Source of the DNA: Reticulitermes lucifugus
Taxonomy: Eukaryota > Arthropoda > Insecta > Blattodea > Rhinotermitidae
DNA: 20,064 bases
Direction of reading: 5' to 3'
NCBI GenBank assembly: GCA_026260175.1
Contig: JAKCWW010009610.1
Coordinates: 3,361 to 23,424, forward strand
Part shown: positions 18,990 to 20,064 of the stretch, piece after piece
How the letters are laid out: the number at the start of each line of letters is the position of its first letter
Numbering within the stretch: the first letter of the stretch is position 1
Position numbers and translations under genes: made by a program
The notes under the pieces: model-generated
What the model saw: the letters and a program-made list of their open reading frames with translations, nothing else
Told to the model about the DNA's origin: nothing
Database searches by the model: none

Positions 18990-19081
18990 CCTCAAACTGG
19001 GCTAGGACCAGTTCCAACACAACCTGTCCAAATCATTTTCACTCATAATCCTCATATTCGATGCTACATAGTCTGAGTCAC

Positions 19082-19098
19082 TGACACTGACAGTGTCA
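19082..19098. repeat. small palindrome next to the MITE
   Basis: TGACACTG and CAGTGTCA are exact complements around a single A, directly before the TTAA at 19099. It may be pre-existing target DNA. Confidence 0.6.
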
Positions 19099-19261
19099 TT
19101 AACCCTTCAGCGCTAGAATTAAATGCATGGTGTACTATGCAAATGACCCACAAGTTCAATGGTCACCATCAGTTTGCATGTTCCTGGTGATGACTTTCGT
19201 CAATGCTTGGTTTTCTCACTGCACATCAATTATAGTCGGCTTTGGGTGCTAAAGGGTTCAA
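19099..19261. mobile_element. piggyBac-like MITE (TTAACCCTTYAGCRC ends)
   Basis: The left end is TTAACCCTTCAGCGCTAG (19099). The right end read inward is TTGAACCCTTTAGCACCCAA (from 19261). They match over about 15 bases with few differences. Starting with TTAA and CCCTT is typical of piggyBac-like MITEs. The 130-bp interior is non-coding. Confidence 0.55.
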
Positions 19262-19962
19262 TAAACTACAGAAATGACAATTCGTTAAACATTATGTGGT
19301 TTCATTTTCTCCATTATTCCAGTCCCCATTCATCCATATAAAACCATACACACAGCTGTAGCTCAGGAGGTCCAGATATAGCAGAGACGATGATGATAAT
19401 ATTAATCTTAAAGAACTAGGGTGTAAAGATGTAGACTGCATGACTTACGCCACATTCTGTTGTCAATCTGACCATATTTTGCATCTATTAAATGTACAAT
19501 ACGTATATGTATGTACATCAGGTACAGGATGGGCCACAGAAAGACCTCTTATTAATAAACCTTCAGACTCCATAAAGAGAGATAAATTTTATAATGTTGC
19601 ATTTTCCGTGTATATAGCCTCAATATTTATTGTTTCACCAACATAACACACAATATAAGGTAACAAGCATCTAACAGTTTGTTTTACACTTTTTAGTCAC
19701 TTAATAAGGGTTCCAAAGGAACTGGAACATGTCAAAGTAAAGGTGTAACAGTATGTCTGCACAGTTGTTACTTCTAAGTTTGTACGTGACCACTATAAAA
19801 AGCTACTGAAGGTTGGTAACTTTCTTTTTATGATCTAAGTCTTCTTGTTTTAGTCCACATGCAGATGTGCTTCCCTTTTATATGGAAGAGTAGCATCAAA
19901 GTATAAACTATAAAAAAGGTAAAAAAAAATATACCCTAACATCACAGAAAATCAAGAACAAA
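19262..19962. other. no feature recognised
   Basis: AT-rich sequence with short spurious open frames. I see no exon, RNA gene or mobile-element signature here. Confidence 0.5.
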
Positions 19963-20064
19963 TACAGTGAAACCTCTATCCATCGTTTTTCAGGGGACCG
20001 AAAAATTTGAAAGATACATACGGGAAATGATAGTACCGGGAAACCATTAAAAATTATAGATAAG
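19963..20064 (+). mobile_element. pogo-like MITE, left end, cut by the window
   Basis: TACAGTGAAACCTCTATCC at 19963 begins with TA and a CAGTGAAACCTC terminus like the element at 9157-9300. AGGGGACCGAAAAATTTG follows, a second phrase I associate with these insect MITEs. The right end is outside the window. Confidence 0.5.

Larger units (their letters stand above)
13683..18990 (+). mobile_element. R1/LOA-like non-LTR retrotransposon, long but decayed copy
   Basis: About 5.3 kb on the plus strand with the order 5' untranslated region, ORF1 (DUF4780-type domain), ORF2 endonuclease, reverse transcriptase, RNase H, C-terminal zinc motif and a TTCA-repeat tail (18972-18989). Element types with both an apurinic endonuclease and RNase H fall in the R1/LOA/I group. 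All reading frames are interrupted. The 5' boundary is uncertain and is placed after the G run that closes the SINE. It runs opposite to Nak and lies upstream of the kinase exon, so it is probably inside a Nak intron. A single undetermined base (n) is at 15274. Confidence 0.8.

Overview
This window is eukaryotic and very probably insect DNA. It carries the middle-to-C-terminal part of one spliced host gene, the Numb-associated kinase gene (Nak, the AAK1/BIKE family), on the minus strand. Four coding exons can be placed at base resolution: 12932-13035 (end of the kinase domain), 11316-11913, 8015-8252 and 2375-2537. All have GT/AG splice borders, and the reading phases join exactly (phase 0, then 1, then 2). 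The upstream kinase exons and the downstream C-terminal exons lie outside the window or could not be recognised. Introns of 1.0, 3.1 and 5.5 kb separate the four exons.

Almost everything else recognisable is decayed mobile DNA. From left to right: the C-terminal part of a mariner-like (IS630-Tc1-mariner) transposase (2-565, +); the 3' end of a Penelope-like element (about 1100-1500, -) with a hammerhead-ribozyme-like core, facing a second such core on the other strand (1009-1040); the 3' end of an RTE-like non-LTR retrotransposon (1685-2225, +) interrupted by a short TTAA-flanked inverted repeat; a piggyBac-like MITE (2984-3276); two RTE-like copies placed tail to tail (3815-5055 + and 5578-6345 -) around a 0.5-kb segment that begins with a strong hairpin and has a third hammerhead-like core near its other side; an RTE-related short element with a GAA tail (6808-7129, +); another dead mariner-like copy (7137-7750, +); and a long alternating purine/pyrimidine tract. 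Further right are a pogo-like MITE (about 9157-9300), a fragment of an R1-like LINE (9400-9840, +), and a nearly full-length but frameshifted mariner transposase (10197-11262, -) that starts about 50 bp from a Nak splice donor.

Right of the kinase exon are a tRNA-related SINE fragment (13555-13671) and a long decayed R1/LOA-like LINE (about 13683-18990, +). This LINE has an ORF1 with a DUF4780-type domain, then endonuclease, reverse transcriptase, RNase H, a C-terminal zinc motif and a TTCA-repeat tail. Its 5' region holds a perfect 52-bp inverted repeat with a 5-nt loop, the most striking single structure in the window. A second piggyBac-like MITE (19099-19261) and the start of a second pogo-like MITE (19963 to the end) follow.

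The mix of families (this RTE subfamily, the DUF4780 LINE, the tRNA SINE and Penelope-like tails) reminds me most of polyneopteran insects such as cockroaches, termites, stick insects or orthopterans, but the sequence alone does not fix the order. Apart from Nak, no intact gene is visible. I found no convincing new multi-gene system. The items most worth a second look are the perfect palindrome, the hammerhead-like cores, and the hairpin-to-ribozyme insert at 5056-5577.
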